Shown: piece by piece, positions 1 to 8,409 of the stretch
Layout of the letters: every line of letters begins with the position of its first letter
How positions within the stretch are numbered: position 1 is the stretch's first letter
From: Ch71 sp050945695
Lineage (GTDB): Bacteria; Chloroflexota; Anaerolineae; DRVO01
Reading direction: 5' to 3'
Assembly: GCA_050945695.1 (NCBI GenBank)
Contig: JBMNTK010000063.1
Location: forward strand, 1 to 17,807
Length of the DNA: 17,807 nucleotides
The notes under the pieces: generated by a model
The model's database searches: none
Told to the model about the DNA's origin: nothing
What the model saw: the letters and a program-made list of their open reading frames with translations, nothing else
Translations under genes and position numbers: made by a program

Positions 1-1
1 A

Positions 2-571
2 CCAGCTGCCTTCGTCGTGTTGGCCGTGGGCCGGATGGTGCCCAAGAAGGGGTTCCGCTATCTGATCCAGGCGCTGCCGGCCCTCCGGGAGCGGGTGCCG
101 GACGCGCACGTAGTGATGGTGGGTGACGGCGACGAGCGGGCCAACCTCGAGCGTATGGCCTCCGCCCTAGAGGTCCGGGCGGCCGTGGACTTCGTGGGCT
201 CTGTCCCCAAGGACGAGATCGTCGCCTACTACAGCGCTGCCGATGTTCTGACCATGCCCTCGGTGACCGAGCCAGAGGACGGGCTCAACGTCTGCGTGCT
301 GGACGCCATGTCCTGCGCCCTCCCCATCGTGGCCACCACGGTAGCCGGCAATCCCTTGGTAGTACGCGAAGGTACCAACGGCTACCTCGTGCCCGAACGC
401 CGAGCTGACCTGCTGGCTGAGGCGCTCGCCCGGCTGGCGGCCGACCGCGAGGGCGCCCGGAGGATGGGCCTGGCCGGCCGTCACCGCGTGGAGACCGAGT
501 TCTCCTGGCCTTACCTTGCCGGGCGGTACCTGGAGCACTTCCGCCGGATCTCCAGCCTACCTTCAGCGTAG
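2..571 (+). CDS. GT-B glycosyltransferase, group 1/GT4 (C-terminal part; 5' end outside window)
   Basis: This is the C-terminal, nucleotide-sugar-binding half of a group 1 glycosyltransferase, which would transfer a sugar from an NDP- or GDP-sugar to an acceptor on the cytoplasmic side. The reading frame is already open at base 2 and reads through PAAFVVLAVGRMVPKKG, a typical start of the second Rossmann domain (strand, then the GR-K-KG donor-phosphate loop). The N-terminal acceptor domain is therefore outside the window, and the GTG at 17 is not the true start. The donor-site acidic motif is present as EDGLNVCVLDAMSC, with Asp where most relatives have the second Glu of the E-x7-E motif. It is followed by PIVATTVAG and a C-terminal helix ending at the TAG at 569-571. 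The flippase-like gene starts 7 nt downstream, consistent with an operon. The sugar and acceptor cannot be told from sequence. Confidence 0.9.
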   Translation, partial: PAAFVVLAVGRMVPKKGFRYLIQALPALRERVPDAHVVMVGDGDERANLERMASALEVRAAVDFVGSVPKDEIVAYYSAADVLTMPSVTEPEDGLNVCVLDAMSCALPIVATTVAGNPLVVREGTNGYLVPERRADLLAEALARLAADREGARRMGLAGRHRVETEFSWPYLAGRYLEHFRRISSLPSA

Positions 572-578
572 GGCCGGC

Positions 579-1565
579 ATGGCAAGCACACGGGCACCGG
601 CAACCGGCCGCCTCTTCCGAGTGCTGGCCCCCCTTAGGAGCTTGGCCGCAAACCGCTGGGTGCGGCTCGCCTTCCTGGCGCTCAGCTTGGGTTTCATGGC
701 CTTGGTGATGCGCGCGTACTGGCGCGAGGCGATTGGCTTTCGGCCGGCATTTCGGCCCGGTTGGCTGGCGTTGAGCCTCGCCGGCCTCCTGCCCGCCCTG
801 GCATTCGAAGCCGGGCTTTGGCGCACTCTCCTGGCTAGCCTAGGCCATCGCCTGCCGATACGTCGCTCCGCCGGAATGTGGTTCGTCTCCGGCCTGGCCC
901 GCTACATCCCCGGCAACGTCTGGCAGTTCCTGGGCATGATGGAACTGGGCGCCACCAGCGGTGTCCCACGCGGCGCGACCCTCACCAGCGTTGCCCTCCA
1001 TCAGGTCTTCTGCAACCTGGCCGGATTGCTGGTCGGCGCGCCCCTCCTGGCCGACGCCTTCGGGCTGTCACCAGGCGGTCGCGTGGCGGTCGGTGCCGCC
1101 CTGGTGGTGGGCATGGCGGCGGTGCTCAGCCCGCCCGTCCTGGTCCGCGCCAACGCCCTGTTCACGCGCGTGGCCAGGCCCGAGGGTGGCAGCGTCGAGC
1201 TGTCAGCCGGCAGGGTGTGTCTGATCCTGGCCGGCTACTGCGCCTACTGGCTGACGGTGGGCCTCTCCTTCTCGGCGCTGGGCCGCAGCCTGGGCATCGC
1301 GGCCGGCGAGCCCTTGGCCTGGGCCTCTGCCTTCTGCGCCTCGTACGTCGCCGGCTACCTCTCCCTGCTTACTCCTAGCGGCCTAGGAGTGCGGGAAGGG
1401 GTGCTGGCGCTGCTCCTGGCCGGCGTAGCCGGGCCAGGCCCAGCCGCCGTCGTGGCCCTGGTCGCCCGGCTCTGGCTGTCGGTGGCTGAGGTGGTCGTAG
1501 CGGCCGTGGCAGTGCTGGTCGACCGCGGTCTCCTTCTGGGTCACTCCCCGGAGCCCCAGTCATGA
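579..1565 (+). CDS. Flippase-like LPG-synthase-TM (UPF0104/AglD-type) integral membrane protein
   Basis: A 328-aa polytopic membrane protein of the lysylphosphatidylglycerol synthase TM / UPF0104 family (PF03706 type). Members are implicated in lipid or lipid-linked-sugar translocation or transfer, but the reaction here is unknown. Family landmarks are visible: RYIPGNVWQ (residues 108-116), a hydrophobic core with about seven or eight segments, and PSGLGVREG (266-274) near the C-terminus, which is the most conserved family motif. The ATG at 579 was chosen because AGGG (570-573) lies 5 nt upstream; the frame stays open to a TTG at 516, but that would overlap the upstream gene by 56 nt. The stop overlaps the next start as ATGA (1562-1565). 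The position between a glycosyltransferase and GT-C-type proteins suggests a role in glycan assembly at the membrane. Confidence 0.88.
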   Translation: MASTRAPATGRLFRVLAPLRSLAANRWVRLAFLALSLGFMALVMRAYWREAIGFRPAFRPGWLALSLAGLLPALAFEAGLWRTLLASLGHRLPIRRSAGMWFVSGLARYIPGNVWQFLGMMELGATSGVPRGATLTSVALHQVFCNLAGLLVGAPLLADAFGLSPGGRVAVGAALVVGMAAVLSPPVLVRANALFTRVARPEGGSVELSAGRVCLILAGYCAYWLTVGLSFSALGRSLGIAAGEPLAWASAFCASYVAGYLSLLTPSGLGVREGVLALLLAGVAGPGPAAVVALVARLWLSVAEVVVAAVAVLVDRGLLLGHSPEPQS

Positions 1566-3922
1566 TCCGCATCCCCCGGCACCTGATCCCGCTTGCCCTG
1601 GTGACGGCGGCCGCCCTGGCGTACATCGGCTTCTTCTCCTGGCTGGCCTTAGAGCGCCACCAGGCCCTCATGACTCACACTGCCGACCTGGGCCAGATTG
1701 ATCTGGCAGTGTGGAACAGCCTCCACGGGCGGTTCGTGCAAGAGGTCAAGGGCGAGCAGATCTCCACCCGCCTCACCGACCACGTCGAGCCCATCTTCTG
1801 GCCGGTGTCGGTGGTCTTCGGCCTATGGGATGACGCCGGGGCACTTCTGGTGCTTCAGGCCGCCGTCCTCGGGCTGACCGCGCTGGTGATATGGGCAACG
1901 GTGCTGGCCTTTGGGCGCCGCTACCCCCGCGGCGCGGTCTACGTCGGAGCCACCTGGGCGGCCCTGGCCTACCTGCTGGCCCCTCAGGCACAAGCGGCCA
2001 CCGTGGCCGACTTCCACGCTTCGCCCCTTGCGGTGCTACCGCTAGCCCTTCTTCTGTACCTGGGTCGCCGCCGACACACCGGCCCGGCCCTGGTGGCAGC
2101 CATCACGGCGTTGGCCGTGAAGGAGGAGATCGCTCTCATGGTGGCCGTAGCGGGGCTGTACCTGGCCATCGCCTGGCGCTGGCGCCCGGGGATCTTGATA
2201 GCCGGGCTGGCGGCTGCCTGGTTCTTAGTCGCCACCTTCGTCATCATCCCCCACTACGGGGCCCAAGCCTATGGCGAGGCCAGCTTTCCCTACCTGGCCC
2301 GCTACCAGAGCTCGGGCGACGCCGATGCCGCACCGGCCGGCCTGGTGGCCGCACTTATGAGCCGCATCGTCGAGCCGGGACGCCTCCTCTACCTGGCCGG
2401 ACTCCTGGCCGCGTTCGCCGGAGCACCGCTTCTGGCACCGGAAGTCGCCGTCATCGCCGCCCCCCTCGTGGCCGCCAACGTTCTCAGCCACTACGAGGCC
2501 CAGTACTCGGGCGAGTTCCACTACAGCGCCCCGTTCATGTCCGTGCTCGCGATCGCCGCTGGGGTCGGGGCCACGCGCGCCCTCAGCTGGGTCCACCGCC
2601 GGGCCCGACCGGCATCGGTTGCCCTGGTCATCGTGCTGGCAGCGATACCCTTCGCATACCACCTCGCCGAGGGCTTCACTCCCCTGGGCCCGGAGTTCGA
2701 GCTGCACCGGCCGGCCCAAGACCAGCCCACCGCCGCCCGACTGGCCCGGCTTGCCGCTCTGATACCTAACGATGCATCGCTCTCGCTCACGCCGGCTCTC
2801 CACCCGCACTTCAGCCACCGCGAGAGCATCTACACCTTCCCCGACCTGGCCGGGGCCCAGTTCGTGCTTCTCGACATCGCCGGCACCACCGATATGCACC
2901 CTGCCGACCTCCGGCGCCGCTTCGATGAGCTCATCACCGCCGGCTACGGGGTACTAGACGCCGCAGATGGACTCGTCCTGCTCCAGGCCGGGGCCGGCAG
3001 CCCGCAGTTGCCCGCTGCCTTCCTGGACTTCGCCCGGGCTTCGTCACCGCCAGCGCACCCCCTAGACGTGACCTTCGGGACGTCCCTGAAGCTCGTAGGT
3101 TACGACTGGCTGGACGACGCCAAGTGGGGCTATACCTCGCTGCGGCTCTACTGGCAGGCCCTGGCCCCCCTGCCCCCGAACCTGGCCCCTCATGCCCTCC
3201 TGGTGGACGAGATGGGCCGACCGGTGGCCGATACCCGAACCGCCCCCTTCGTGGAAACGTTCTGGCACCCGGTGTCGGAGTGGGTTCCGGGCGAGACCCT
3301 GCTCACTACCACCGTGGCCGTCCCTCTGGGCCAGGCTTGGGGCGCCTACGTGGGCGTGGTGGTGGACGGCAAGTACGATGAGCCGGCTGCTCGCCTGGCA
3401 CCGGACCCGAACGCCCCGGGCTGCATCCCGGAGACTAACCTGGTTCGGCTGCCACTGGTCCAGCGGGCTGGGATGGCACTGAGGCCCTGGGTCGTGAGCG
3501 CTACCGGAAGCGAGGCTCCTGAGCAGCTCTTCGGCTCCTGGCTGAGGCTAGAGGGCTTCGATGCCTCACCACCGGTCTCCAGCCCGGGAGCGGAGATCCA
3601 AGTCACTACCTACTGGAGCCGGTCCGGGGCCCCGGATCACGAGCTTGCCCTGTCTCTGCGCCTCGTGGGCGACCAGGGCGAAGTCGTGGCTCAGCTCGAT
3701 GGGCCAGTGCAGGACGGCCTCTACCCGCCCGCTCGCTGGGCCGAGGGCGAGGTGGTCCCAGACGCCAAGGGCCTGCCCCTCCCCGACGACCTGCCTCCCG
3801 GCCTCTACACCTTGGTCGTGCTTCCCTACGACCGGCTCACACAGGCGCCGCTGCCCTGCGACCAGGCGGCCTCACCCGTGCCGTTGGGTACGGTGAGAGT
3901 CACAGACGGGGGCAGTCAGTGA
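1562..3922 (+). CDS. DUF2079 membrane protein with two C-terminal beta-sandwich modules
   Basis: A 786-aa protein. Residues about 10-370 hold a DUF2079-type membrane domain, recognised from the first outside-loop motif DLGQIDLAVWNSLHGRF (42-58), the DHVEP motif (73-77) and the VADFH motif (148-152). These proteins resemble GT-C glycosyltransferases, but no reaction is established. Residues 375-475 form a soluble extension, and two related beta-sandwich modules follow at about 497-632 and 655-782. Each has a Leu-x-Gly-Tyr/Phe-Asp strand, a central Tyr-Trp strand, and a Trp-x2-Gly-Glu turn (W574-E578; W726-E730). The start ATG overlaps the stop of the preceding gene by 4 nt, and its own stop overlaps the next GTG by 4 nt (GTGA), so translational coupling is likely. 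It is expected in the cytoplasmic membrane with the sandwiches outside the cell. The family call is firm; substrate and function are unknown. Confidence 0.88.
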   Translation: MIRIPRHLIPLALVTAAALAYIGFFSWLALERHQALMTHTADLGQIDLAVWNSLHGRFVQEVKGEQISTRLTDHVEPIFWPVSVVFGLWDDAGALLVLQAAVLGLTALVIWATVLAFGRRYPRGAVYVGATWAALAYLLAPQAQAATVADFHASPLAVLPLALLLYLGRRRHTGPALVAAITALAVKEEIALMVAVAGLYLAIAWRWRPGILIAGLAAAWFLVATFVIIPHYGAQAYGEASFPYLARYQSSGDADAAPAGLVAALMSRIVEPGRLLYLAGLLAAFAGAPLLAPEVAVIAAPLVAANVLSHYEAQYSGEFHYSAPFMSVLAIAAGVGATRALSWVHRRARPASVALVIVLAAIPFAYHLAEGFTPLGPEFELHRPAQDQPTAARLARLAALIPNDASLSLTPALHPHFSHRESIYTFPDLAGAQFVLLDIAGTTDMHPADLRRRFDELITAGYGVLDAADGLVLLQAGAGSPQLPAAFLDFARASSPPAHPLDVTFGTSLKLVGYDWLDDAKWGYTSLRLYWQALAPLPPNLAPHALLVDEMGRPVADTRTAPFVETFWHPVSEWVPGETLLTTTVAVPLGQAWGAYVGVVVDGKYDEPAARLAPDPNAPGCIPETNLVRLPLVQRAGMALRPWVVSATGSEAPEQLFGSWLRLEGFDASPPVSSPGAEIQVTTYWSRSGAPDHELALSLRLVGDQGEVVAQLDGPVQDGLYPPARWAEGEVVPDAKGLPLPDDLPPGLYTLVVLPYDRLTQAPLPCDQAASPVPLGTVRVTDGGSQ
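3050..3907 (+). repeat. Two tandem beta-sandwich modules encoded in the DUF2079 gene
   Basis: Protein-level repeat. Module A (about 3050-3457, residues 497-632) and module B (about 3524-3907, residues 655-782) share the order: L-x-GYD/GFD strand, x-YW strand, a VDEMG/VGDQG turn, a W-x2-GE turn, a P-rich LP strand, and GxYxxxV strands. Module B is the closer match to the modules in the downstream GT39 protein. Boundaries are estimates by eye. Confidence 0.6.
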
Positions 3923-6693
3923 ACACGCGCGGCTCCGCTCAGCGCCTGACCCGCCGGATACCGGTGCCCATGCTCCTGGTGACGGCGCTGGCCTTGGGGC
4001 TGCGCCTGTACCGGCTTGCCGCCCAGAGTCTCTCGTACGATGAGGCCGTCAGCGCCTACTTGGCGCAAATGCCAGTCCTGGAGATGCTCCGCTGGACGGC
4101 GGCCGACGTTCAGCCGCCCCTCTACTACCTGCTCCTGCGCCTGTGGACGGTCCTGGCCGGGACCTCCGAGTACTCGCTTCGGTTCCTGTCACTGGGTCTG
4201 TCCCTGCTGGTAGTGCCCCTTGTCTTCCGCCTGGCACTTCAGCTGACGCCGGGAGGGCAGTCTCGCCGCTGGGCGCGTGCCGCGGCGGGCATCGCGGCGC
4301 TGGCCGCAGCCATCCATCCCTGGTACGTCTGGCACGCCCAGGATGCGCGCATGTACAGCCTCCTCCTGGCTGCGGGAGCGTTGTCCACCCTCTTGCTCCT
4401 GCGCTGGCCCGGGAGCAGCACTCGCCGGGGCACGGCCATCGCCCTGGCGCTTTCGTATATCGCTCTGCTCTACACCCACTACCTAAGCCTCGGGCTCCTG
4501 GCAGGCCACGCCCTGCTGGTGGCGTGGTGGGCGTGGCGCCGGCGTGATCGCCGCCTCCTGGGCGCCTACGCCGGCCGAGTCCTCGTGCCGGCTTCCCTCG
4601 CCTTCCTGCCCTGGCTGCCCGCGGCCCTGCGTACCATGAGCACCGACGCCTCCTACTGGTCAGGAGCGCTCAAGGCGGACGAAGCCATCCGCAAGACCAT
4701 CATCGCTGCCTTCGTGGGCGCACCCGGCGAGACCGTCATCGAAACCGCCGGGCTCAGCCTGGCAACCGCCATGGCAGTCGCCCTGGTCCTGGCCTTGCTG
4801 GTGAGCCGGCCGCGCCCTGCCCTGCCCGTTCTGGCGTTGGCTGCGGCCGCAGCCGCCGTCACCGGGCTGGCCTTCCTCCTCACCCCCAAGTTCAATCCCC
4901 GGTACCTCATCCTTGCCTCCCTGGCGCTGCCCCTGCTCTGGGGACAGGCCGTCGCCTACGCCTCGCGACGGTTGGTCGGGCTGGTTGCGCTCGCCGTGCT
5001 GGTGGGCGGTTCGGCGGCGGGCCTGGCCGGGATGTACTGGGACGTGCGCCTCACACGGGCCGACTTCCGCTCGGCCATCGCTCACGTGCAGGCCGCCCGC
5101 CAGTCAGATGAGCCGGTGCTGCTCGTGTCCGGGCACATGTACCCGGTGTGGCGCTACTATGCCCCCTCCACCCCCTACGTGCCCCTGCCGGACCTGCGGG
5201 TGCTCTCGGTAGATGCGGCACTCGATATGAGCGTGGCGCCGGCATTGGAGAAGGCGCTGGCGGGAGCCCCCGGCGCGTGGGTCCTGCTGTGGCAGGACGA
5301 GGTGACCGACCCCATGGGCGCGGTGACGTTCCTGCTCGATCAGGCCGGCGAGCCTGAGGAGCAGCGGTTCTGGCACGTGCGAACCCGCCACTACCGCCTG
5401 GACCCGGAGGCTACCATCGCCGCGCCTGGCACCCCGGCCACCACCTGCCAGTTCCGCGGCGGGCTGCGCTTCCTGGGCGCCGTCCCCGACAGCGGCGGGG
5501 GTATCGCCCTGCTCTGGCAGACGGACCAGCCCCTGCCCCAGGAGCTACGGGTTCAGGTGAGCGTGAGCGACGAGGCGGGGCACCTGCTTCTGAGCGACCA
5601 CCTGGCCCCCGGCGGCGATTCCTATCCGACGACGCTGTGGCGCCCCGGCCAGACCGCGTTCGTGCGCTACCACCCGGATGCTCCGGCCGGCACCCCGGCC
5701 GGGACCTATCGAGCGTCGCTAGCCGTGTATGACGCCGCCTCAGGTGCCGCGCTTGAGGTGCTGGATGCAGCCGGCAACCCGGCCGGGCAGCTTTGCCCTA
5801 TCGGAGAGGTCGAACTCGAGGGCAATACCCAGGGGCTGGATCCGGCTGCGGTCGCAGCCCAGCACGGACTGCAGCCCACCGAAGGAGCCTGGGCGGGGAT
5901 TCAGTTGGTCGCGGCCGGGTCACTCCCGGCAGAGTCCCTCGTCCCTGGTGCCGCGATCTCCCTTCCGCTGCTCTGGCAGGCTGCGCTCCCGGTCCCAAAC
6001 GCACCGGCAGAGTACGAGCTTGAGGTATCGCTCCTCTACCCCGACGGGAGCACCCGGTCGCAGCGGCAGCCGCTCAGCTCGGGCTACCCGCCGGGGCGCT
6101 GGGAGCCGGGCGAGGTGATACTGAGCTGGCTGGACTGGACCATCCCCGCCGATGCGCCGGCGGGCCCGGCCGCGCTGCAGGTCGCGCTCTGGGGCGAAGC
6201 GGGCCCAGCGGGAGAGCCGCTGACGCTCGGCTCGCTGGAGGTGGCGGCGGTCGCCCGCAGCTACGCCCTTCCCTCACCCCGGTACCCGTCGGAGGCAGTC
6301 GCAGGGGGAACCATCCGGCTCCTGGGGCTAGATGCCGACCGGGAAGAGGCCCAGCCCGGGTCGCGGATGGCGGTGACGTTGCACTTCCAGGCTCTAGAGA
6401 CCCCCACCGAGAGCTATACCCTCTTCCTGCACTTGGTGGGAGAGGACGGCCGGGTGTGGTCGGGGGTGAACGCGGAGCCCGAGGGGCGGCCGACGGCGGG
6501 TTGGCTGCCCGGAGAGGTGATCACCTTGGAGTACGAGCTGGCCGTACCTGAGGGTACGCCGCCCGGATCGTACACCTACGAGGTGGGCTGGTTCCTGCCC
6601 GAGGAACCGGGGATGCCCAGGCTGGAGATGAGCGAAGGTGACCGTGAGTTGCCCAGCCGGGCGGCCACCCTGGGCGAACTCTACGTCCGCTGA
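3919..6693 (+). CDS. GT39/ArnT-like (GT-C) membrane glycosyltransferase with three C-terminal beta-sandwich modules
   Basis: A 924-aa membrane protein. Residues about 15-375 form a GT-C fold: the first outside loop has SLSYDEAVSAY with the Asp41-Glu42 pair that in PMT/ArnT-type enzymes is catalytic, and HAQDARMYSLL (139-149) is the second acidic loop. PPLYYLLLRLW (66-76) is also typical of the family. Such enzymes use polyprenyl-phosphate sugars on the outer face of the membrane. A soluble stretch (380-500) is followed by three beta-sandwich modules at about 508-633, 656-776 and 790-923, each with a W-x-PG-Q/E turn (W574, W728, W862). The GTG start overlaps the preceding stop as GTGA; no better start is seen. 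The last 13 nt overlap the end of the convergent minus-strand gene. The donor and acceptor are unknown; the C-terminal modules may bind glycan (inference). Confidence 0.88.
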   Translation: MNTRGSAQRLTRRIPVPMLLVTALALGLRLYRLAAQSLSYDEAVSAYLAQMPVLEMLRWTAADVQPPLYYLLLRLWTVLAGTSEYSLRFLSLGLSLLVVPLVFRLALQLTPGGQSRRWARAAAGIAALAAAIHPWYVWHAQDARMYSLLLAAGALSTLLLLRWPGSSTRRGTAIALALSYIALLYTHYLSLGLLAGHALLVAWWAWRRRDRRLLGAYAGRVLVPASLAFLPWLPAALRTMSTDASYWSGALKADEAIRKTIIAAFVGAPGETVIETAGLSLATAMAVALVLALLVSRPRPALPVLALAAAAAAVTGLAFLLTPKFNPRYLILASLALPLLWGQAVAYASRRLVGLVALAVLVGGSAAGLAGMYWDVRLTRADFRSAIAHVQAARQSDEPVLLVSGHMYPVWRYYAPSTPYVPLPDLRVLSVDAALDMSVAPALEKALAGAPGAWVLLWQDEVTDPMGAVTFLLDQAGEPEEQRFWHVRTRHYRLDPEATIAAPGTPATTCQFRGGLRFLGAVPDSGGGIALLWQTDQPLPQELRVQVSVSDEAGHLLLSDHLAPGGDSYPTTLWRPGQTAFVRYHPDAPAGTPAGTYRASLAVYDAASGAALEVLDAAGNPAGQLCPIGEVELEGNTQGLDPAAVAAQHGLQPTEGAWAGIQLVAAGSLPAESLVPGAAISLPLLWQAALPVPNAPAEYELEVSLLYPDGSTRSQRQPLSSGYPPGRWEPGEVILSWLDWTIPADAPAGPAALQVALWGEAGPAGEPLTLGSLEVAAVARSYALPSPRYPSEAVAGGTIRLLGLDADREEAQPGSRMAVTLHFQALETPTESYTLFLHLVGEDGRVWSGVNAEPEGRPTAGWLPGEVITLEYELAVPEGTPPGSYTYEVGWFLPEEPGMPRLEMSEGDRELPSRAATLGELYVR
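5440..6687 (+). repeat. Three tandem beta-sandwich modules encoded in the GT39-like gene
   Basis: Protein-level repeat. Modules lie at about 5440-5817, 5884-6246 and 6286-6687. Each reads LxFLG/LVAAG/LLGLD, then a hydrophobic LLWQ/LLWQA/LHFQA strand, a turn with D-E/D-G, a W-x-PG-Q/E turn, and an APAG/PPG-containing strand pair. The spacing from the strand containing LLWQ to the W-x-PG turn is about 40 residues in all three. They are clearly related to the two modules of the upstream DUF2079 protein, but too diverged to show as a DNA repeat. Boundaries are estimated. Confidence 0.6.
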
Positions 6694-7292
6694 GGGACGG
6701 GCTGCTTGACCCGACGGGCCGCCGCTACGACCAGCCAGGCCACGGACACCAGCGAGGCTCCCGCCGCTAGCCACACCCCGGGGCCAAAGGCGATGTCCCG
6801 GCCGTAGAGGGCGCTAAGGGCGGGCTCGGCCCGCAGGAACTGGATCACAGCCAGAGCGGGCGCCACTGCCCCGGCGGCCAGCGCGAATCCTGCCACCCAT
6901 CGTTCCCATGGCTGCGCCCAGGCGGCCACCAGCCACACGGCTGCGACCAATCCCCCGACCAAGAGGAACTCCATCCGCCTCTCGAGGGGGCTGAAGGCCA
7001 CCGAGGCTAGCCACACCCCGCCGGCCAGCACCAGCCCCTGGAACCAGAGGTCGCGGCTCCACACCCTCACGGCCAGGCACCCGGCCACGGCCGCCGCCAG
7101 CAGCGGGGCAGCGAAGGCAAGCAGCGTCGGCGTCACCAGCGGGGCGCCGGCCGCCCCCATGAAGCGCACGAAGTCCGGAAGATCGAGCCCGGTCAGCACC
7201 AGCGCCACCGCCGGGTGGTCCACCCAGGGCAGCCACAGCGACAGTGCCCCTAGGCACACGGGCACTACGACAGCCGCCTTACGCCAGCTCAT
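6681..7292 (-). CDS. Small polytopic membrane protein, unassigned
   Basis: A 203-aa hydrophobic protein that I do not recognise. About six membrane segments are visible, roughly at residues 6-24, 50-76, 83-103, 109-126, 133-152 and 168-192, with short charged loops (RVWSRD at 76-81, PLERRMEF at 102-109) and a basic C-terminus (RRVKQPVPQRT). The ATG at 7292 was chosen because AGGTG lies about 4 nt upstream and because the hydrophobic protein begins there; the frame remains open upstream, but that part reads as Arg/Pro/Ala-rich non-protein sequence antisense to nothing and overlapping the GT4 gene. It overlaps the end of the GT4 gene by 14 nt and is the last gene of the minus-strand unit. The stop (6681-6683) lies inside the last codons of the convergent GT39 gene. 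A role with the preceding glycan genes is inferred only from position. Confidence 0.75.
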   Translation of the reverse strand: MSWRKAAVVVPVCLGALSLWLPWVDHPAVALVLTGLDLPDFVRFMGAAGAPLVTPTLLAFAAPLLAAAVAGCLAVRVWSRDLWFQGLVLAGGVWLASVAFSPLERRMEFLLVGGLVAAVWLVAAWAQPWERWVAGFALAAGAVAPALAVIQFLRAEPALSALYGRDIAFGPGVWLAAGASLVSVAWLVVAAARRVKQPVPQRT

Positions 7293-8409
7293 GGTACACC
7301 TGCCGCACGGCCTCGGCCGCCCTCTCCCACGTGAACTGCCGGGCCCAGGCCAAGCCCTCCTGGCGGCGCCTCTCGCCCTCTGGGCCGCCAGCCAGGGCCA
7401 CCGCCAGCGCCTCGGCGATGGACGCGGGGTCGCCGGAGCAGAACACGCCGGCACCGCCTACCGCCTCAGACAGGGACGAGTTGCGCGCCACCACTACCGG
7501 GGTGCCACAGGCCAGCGCCTCGAGCGGGGGCAGCCCGAACCCCTCGTAGTGCGAGGGGTAGAGCAGGGCCGCTGCCTGGCGGTAGAGGGCCGGCAGGTGC
7601 TCATCGGGCACGCGGCCCAGGAGCCGGACGGCCGGTCCCGCCTGCCGGGCAGCCGCCAGCGACTCGTCGGCCATCCATCCGGTCGCCCCTGCGATGACGA
7701 GGTTCCCCGTGAACCCGGCGTCCTGGGCGAAGCGCAGGAAGCCCTCGATGGCAGCGGGGTAGTTCTTGCGCGGCTCGATCGTGCCCACGCAGAGCACGTA
7801 GGGCCGTTCCAGGCCATAGGCCGCCGTCAGCGTATCCCACTCGCCTGGGGCCGCCTCGGGCCTGTACTCGGGCCCGACGCCAGGGTAGACGACGCGGACC
7901 CGCTCGGGGGGGACGCCCAGCAGGTCGGTCACGTCGTCGGCGGTGCACTGGGAGTCAGCCAGGATCACATCGGCCCGGCGCACCGAGCGAGGCACAGTCG
8001 CCGAAAGGTAACGCGCCAGCCCAGGGTAGGCGAACTGAGGGACCCGCAGGAAAGAGAGATCGTGGACCGTGACCACACCCCGTGCCCGGCGGAGGGGTGG
8101 CAGGAGGAAGTTGGGCGAGTGGAAGACAGCCGGCCATCCCGCCAGAAGGTCCGCCGGCAGAGGCAGCCGCAGCCGATGCCAGAGCAACTCGGCCCACCGC
8201 TCCCCGACCGGCAGGTAAACCACCCGCCAGGGGGACTGAGCCCGAGCGGTCACCTCTGGAGGGCTTGCTCCCCGGGGAAGCACGATGGTGATGGTGTCCT
8301 CGCTGGGCTGGGCAAGCAGGGCCCCCAAAAGGCAGGACGAATAGCGGCCTACGCCTGCGCCCTGCATGGTGGGGGCCCCGTCGAAGCCGATGGTCAGGCC
8401 CACCCTCAC
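7279..8409 (-). CDS. GT4-family glycosyltransferase
   Basis: A complete 376-aa GT-B enzyme of family GT4. The N-terminal domain starts with VRVGLTIGF and has the glycine-rich GAGVGRY loop (17-23) and TVHDLSF (114-120), typical of mannosyl- or rhamnosyltransferase-like relatives. The C-terminal domain has VGTIEPRKN (208-216), which contains the Arg/Lys that contact the donor phosphates, followed by the E-x7-E motif EGFGLPPLE (289-297) and CGTPVV. The GTG at 8409 overlaps the GtrA stop as GTGA; a second GTG two codons later (8403) is better spaced (8 nt) from the upstream GAGGT and could be the true start, a difference of two residues. It would act on the cytoplasmic face, adding a sugar to a lipid-linked acceptor. 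The donor sugar cannot be assigned from sequence. Confidence 0.93.
   Translation of the reverse strand: MRVGLTIGFDGAPTMQGAGVGRYSSCLLGALLAQPSEDTITIVLPRGASPPEVTARAQSPWRVVYLPVGERWAELLWHRLRLPLPADLLAGWPAVFHSPNFLLPPLRRARGVVTVHDLSFLRVPQFAYPGLARYLSATVPRSVRRADVILADSQCTADDVTDLLGVPPERVRVVYPGVGPEYRPEAAPGEWDTLTAAYGLERPYVLCVGTIEPRKNYPAAIEGFLRFAQDAGFTGNLVIAGATGWMADESLAAARQAGPAVRLLGRVPDEHLPALYRQAAALLYPSHYEGFGLPPLEALACGTPVVVARNSSLSEAVGGAGVFCSGDPASIAEALAVALAGGPEGERRRQEGLAWARQFTWERAAEAVRQVYHELA

Noticed and set aside
17..571. GTG at 17 as the true start of the first glycosyltransferase
   Set aside because: The frame is open to the left edge and the preceding residues PAAFV continue the expected domain; the 184-aa product would lack the entire acceptor domain.
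1891..2769. A 292-codon alternative frame inside the DUF2079 gene
   Set aside because: It is Gly/Arg/Pro-rich with no domain pattern, while the main frame holds DUF2079 motifs throughout.
6766..7020. The 15-nt direct repeat GCTAGCCACACCCCG (6766-6780 and 7006-7020) as a mobile-element footprint or att site
   Set aside because: Both copies are in frame in the same membrane protein gene and encode the same residues GVWLA; no transposase, integrase or boundary change accompanies them.
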